DNA from: Syntrophaceae bacterium
GTDB taxonomy: Bacteria > Desulfobacterota > Syntrophia > Syntrophales > UBA2210
NCBI GenBank assembly: GCA_030619435.1
Contig: JAUXBI010000052.1
Location: forward strand, 1-9,076
Length of the DNA stretch: 9,076 nucleotides
Direction of reading: 5' to 3'
The notes under the pieces are model-generated. The model ran no database searches, had not been told where the DNA came from, and saw nothing but the letters and a program-made list of their open reading frames with translations. The position numbers and the translations under genes were made by a program. Of the stretch, positions 7,008 through 9,076 are shown piece after piece (the stretch's first letter is position 1; every line of letters begins with the position of its first letter).

Positions 7008-7030
7008 TCCCGACTCGTCGGGACTCCCGA
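7008..7030. repeat. TCCCGA-TCGGGA-TCCCGA triad (two alternative hairpins)
   Basis: TCCCGA (7008-7013), loop CTCG, TCGGGA (7018-7023), a single C, then TCCCGA again (7025-7030). The middle copy can pair with the left copy through a 4-base loop. Pairing with the right copy would leave a 1-base loop, so the hairpin would need to open its inner pairs. It lies 38-60 bases upstream of the aminotransferase start. There is no T-run after it, so it is not a classical terminator. It could be a processing or attenuation structure or a palindromic repeat. Confidence 0.5.
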
Positions 7031-7067
7031 ATAGAAAAACAAAGAATACAAAACTGGGGGCAATAAA

Positions 7068-8270
7068 ATGGCAGGATCTGAACTAATAGGAAAAGAAGAA
7101 GCAAAGGAAGTCATGGACATACTGGAGACCGGCGTCTTCATGCGGTATGGATTTGATGAAGAGCGCAAGGGTGTCTTCAAGGTAAAGGAATTCGAGAAGG
7201 CATTCGCGGATTATCTGGGCATTGGTTATACCCTGGGTGTAACATCCGGGTCCTCGGCGCTGAAGGTTGCCTTGACAGCCATGGATGTGGGACCGGGTGA
7301 CGAGGTTATCGCGCCCGCGTTTGACTTTATCGCCACCTATGAGGCGATACTGGAAGTGGGTGCAATACCGGTAATGGGCGACATAGACGATTCGCTGAAC
7401 CTTGACCCGGACGATATCGAAGCAAAGATAACACCCTCCACGAAATGCGTGATCCCCGTCCACATGTGCGGGGCGGCCGCTCGGATCGACAGAATCATCG
7501 AGGTTGCGAAGAAACACAACCTGCTCGTCCTCGAGGACAACGCTCAGGCCTGTGGCGGAACCTATCATGGAAAGAAACTGGGAACATTCGCGGACATGGG
7601 AATCCTGAGCTTCGATTACTATAAAACCTTGACCACCGGCGAAGGGGGCATGGTCCTGACGAACAGCAAAGATCTCTATGACAGGTCCGACTGGTACCAT
7701 GACCACGGCCATGATCATAATCCAAACGTAGGCAGGGGAGATGAAGGACGATCCATTCTCGGCTTCAACTTTCGCATGAATGAATTTCAGGGGGCGGTAG
7801 GGCTGGCACAGCTGAGAAAACTGGACTACATCGTCAAAGAGCAGAGGAAAAACAAGGCCATTCTGAAGGATGCCCTGGGTGATATAAACGGAATCGGTTT
7901 CAGGAAACTTTTCGATCCTGACGGCGACACCGCCACGTTTCTGGGCTTCAACCTCCCGGATGAAGAAACTACGAAGAGGGTCCAGAAGCTGCTCGGTTCA
8001 AAGGGAGTGAGCACGATATACTTCAGAGACAACGCCTGGCATTACGCTCCGAGATGGGAACACCTTATCGCGCGGGCAACCGCCAATTCAAAACAATTTC
8101 CCTTCACAAATCCCATGTACAAAGGGAAAGTCGAGTACCGAGTGGAAGACATCCCCCACGCGGAAGACATCATGAGCAGGACACTCTTCATGATAATACC
8201 GGTAAAGATGTCCGAAGAGGCACGGGCAAAGACTGTAGGTGGAATAAAGGAAGCGGCGAAAGAGCTTTAG
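7068..8270 (+). CDS. DegT/DnrJ/EryC1-family aminotransferase, KdnA-like
   Basis: PLP-dependent sugar aminotransferase of 400 residues, full length for the family. The ATG at 7068 is preceded by GGGGG at 7056-7060. Visible features are GVTSGSSALKVAL at 57-69 (phosphate-binding turn), APAFDFIAT at 82-90, EDNAQACGG with Asp157 and Gln160 contacting the PLP ring, SFDYYKTLTTGEGG with the Schiff-base Lys186, and FNFRMNEFQGAVGLAQL at 233-249. Within the family the DHGHDH string (211-216), DPDGDTATF, NAWHY and IMSRT are what I recall from KdnA, the 8-amino-3,8-dideoxy-manno-octulosonate transaminase of Shewanella. KdnA uses glutamate to aminate the C8 aldehyde of oxidised Kdo for lipopolysaccharide. 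The preceding gene is an iron alcohol dehydrogenase, the class expected for the partner oxidase. General family membership is very sure; the Kdo substrate is an inference. Confidence 0.92.
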   Translation: MAGSELIGKEEAKEVMDILETGVFMRYGFDEERKGVFKVKEFEKAFADYLGIGYTLGVTSGSSALKVALTAMDVGPGDEVIAPAFDFIATYEAILEVGAIPVMGDIDDSLNLDPDDIEAKITPSTKCVIPVHMCGAAARIDRIIEVAKKHNLLVLEDNAQACGGTYHGKKLGTFADMGILSFDYYKTLTTGEGGMVLTNSKDLYDRSDWYHDHGHDHNPNVGRGDEGRSILGFNFRMNEFQGAVGLAQLRKLDYIVKEQRKNKAILKDALGDINGIGFRKLFDPDGDTATFLGFNLPDEETTKRVQKLLGSKGVSTIYFRDNAWHYAPRWEHLIARATANSKQFPFTNPMYKGKVEYRVEDIPHAEDIMSRTLFMIIPVKMSEEARAKTVGGIKEAAKEL

Positions 8271-8274
8271 GAAT

Positions 8275-8420
8275 CAAGAATAAATAAGTTATACAGATTG
8301 CGCCTTAATTTTGTTTGTTTTCAAGGCGTGTTGAAGCGGGCATAACGAGTTATGTAAGCTTTGACACAACACAGAAAACAAGCAAAAGGACAAGCAAGGT
8401 GTATGAGTTATTTATTCTTG
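8275..8420. repeat. 146-base imperfect palindrome, MITE-like
   Basis: The ends CAAGAATAAATAA (8275-8287) and TTATTTATTCTTG (8408-8420) are perfect 13-base inverted repeats. With one or two mismatches they extend to 21 bases (8275-8295 against 8400-8420). The middle CATAACGAGTTATG (8341-8354) is itself a hairpin whose centre coincides exactly with the centre of the whole element. Comparing the two 73-base halves without gaps I count about 47 pairing positions. A one-base shift also aligns TTTTGTTTGTTTTC with TTTTGCTTGTTTTC. It fills the gap between the convergent aminotransferase and lsrF-like genes, so transcripts from both sides could fold it and it may limit readthrough. I find no clear target-site duplication and no coding capacity. 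It is best described as a miniature inverted-repeat element or a large repeat hairpin. Confidence 0.75.
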
Positions 8421-8425
8421 CTGAC

Positions 8426-9076
8426 TTAGACGCCGGATGATTGGTTTTTTATTGTATTATAAAGATCAAATGCTTTCCCAGGCGTCTCATTATTATGGAC
8501 AACAGCCCGTACAGCCTGGATCATCGCAACAGGGGACTCAGACTGGAAGATATTCCGTCCCATATCAACCCCGCTGGCGCCCTGCTGAACTGCGTTATAA
8601 GCCATTGTTAAGGCATCAAATTCAGGTATTTTCTTTCCTCCGGCCATAACAACAGGAACAGGGCAGGAAGCTGTGACTGTTTCAAACCCTTTTTCAATAT
8701 AGTATGTTTTTATGTAATGTGCTCCAAGTTCAGCGCAGATCCTGACAGCAAGCCTGAAGTAGCGCGCATCGTGGTTCATGTTCTTGCCGACTGCGGTGAC
8801 AGCCAGTGTAGGAATTCCATAACGCATTCCCACATCCACCATGCGGGTCATGTTTTTAATCGATTCCCTTTCATGTTCGCCGCCGATGAATACCTGAACA
8901 GCCATGGCGCAAACATTTAGACGTATAGATTCCTCGATATCCACGGCAATATCTTCGTTGGAAAGTTCCTTTAGTATGCTTGTCCCGCCGGAAACTCTCA
9001 AAACAATGGACTTTGTCGTTGTCGGAGGAACAATGCTTCTTAATATACCCCGTGTTAACATAAGTGTGTCCGCATA
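8426..9076 (-). CDS. lsrF: LsrF-like class I aldolase/thiolase (5' end outside window)
   Basis: C-terminal part, about 216 residues, of a DhnA/DeoC-type TIM-barrel enzyme. It is closest by eye to LsrF, which transfers the acetyl group of phosphorylated AI-2 breakdown product (3-hydroxy-5-phosphonooxypentane-2,4-dione) to CoA. Matching strings are [54 protein letters not shown] and [17 protein letters not shown]. The lysine of IKTYY (codon 8708-8710) aligns without gaps to what I recall as the catalytic Lys203 of E. coli LsrF. The Asp-His pair of the active site lies in the roughly 85 residues missing beyond the window. The frame stays open to the window end. No lsrK, lsrR or transporter gene is visible, so use in AI-2 processing is unproven. 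Other DhnA-family roles, such as sugar-phosphate aldol chemistry, are possible. The TAA lies 6 bases from the palindrome. Confidence 0.85.
   Translation of the reverse strand, partial: YADTLMLTRGILRSIVPPTTTKSIVLRVSGGTSILKELSNEDIAVDIEESIRLNVCAMAVQVFIGGEHERESIKNMTRMVDVGMRYGIPTLAVTAVGKNMNHDARYFRLAVRICAELGAHYIKTYYIEKGFETVTASCPVPVVMAGGKKIPEFDALTMAYNAVQQGASGVDMGRNIFQSESPVAMIQAVRAVVHNNETPGKAFDLYNTIKNQSSGV

Noticed and set aside
7083..7718. Minus-strand open frame of 211 codons opposite the aminotransferase
   Set aside because: Antisense shadow; the plus-strand protein is complete with all active-site motifs.
8275..8420. Integron attC site or intrinsic terminator
   Set aside because: The characteristic RYYYAAC/GTTRRRY boxes are not arranged as in attC, there is no integrase or cassette, and there is no GC stem followed by a T-run as in a classical terminator.

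Overview
The window reads as ordinary chromosome from a Gram-negative, probably anaerobic bacterium. A deltaproteobacterial/Desulfobacterota (Syntrophia-like) origin is my best guess, not a proof. The clues are a [4Fe-4S]-type PurF, a relic of an LL-diaminopimelate aminotransferase (the DapL route to lysine and peptidoglycan), meso-DAP and D-glutamate synthesis genes, and a Kdo-modifying type of aminotransferase that implies lipopolysaccharide. Base composition is mixed, with AT-rich gaps between genes.

Layout. At the left, on the minus strand, aspS (only its first 46 codons) follows purF with a 14-base overlap. Between purF and murI (about 1600-2250) there is no intact gene. This stretch holds degraded gene pieces: a frameshifted C-terminus of dapL just upstream of purF, a probable adenylylsulfate kinase (cysC) piece, and a piece of an IS110-type transposase. 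A perfect TTGACA box sits at the end of the relics and may drive murI. On the plus strand come murI, dapF, guaA, an iron-type alcohol dehydrogenase and a DegT-family aminotransferase that looks like KdnA. At the right, on the minus strand, is the C-terminal two thirds of an LsrF-like aldolase/thiolase.

How the genes fit together. MurI (D-glutamate) and DapF (meso-DAP) supply peptidoglycan precursors. PurF and GuaA are the committing and last steps on the purine route to GMP. The dehydrogenase-aminotransferase pair has the enzyme classes of the KdnB/KdnA pair that makes 8-amino-Kdo for lipopolysaccharide in Shewanella; here the aminotransferase match is good and the dehydrogenase match is only at class level.

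Non-coding structure. The gap between the dehydrogenase and aminotransferase contains a GGTGGATT/AATCCACC hairpin and a TCCCGA-TCGGGA-TCCCGA triad able to form two mutually exclusive hairpins. Between the convergent aminotransferase and lsrF genes lies a 146-base imperfect palindrome, symmetric about its exact centre, which looks like a miniature inverted-repeat element. I see no CRISPR array, tRNA, rRNA, intact insertion sequence, phage or defence system. The most notable items are the gene graveyard, the palindrome and the possible Kdo8N pair.
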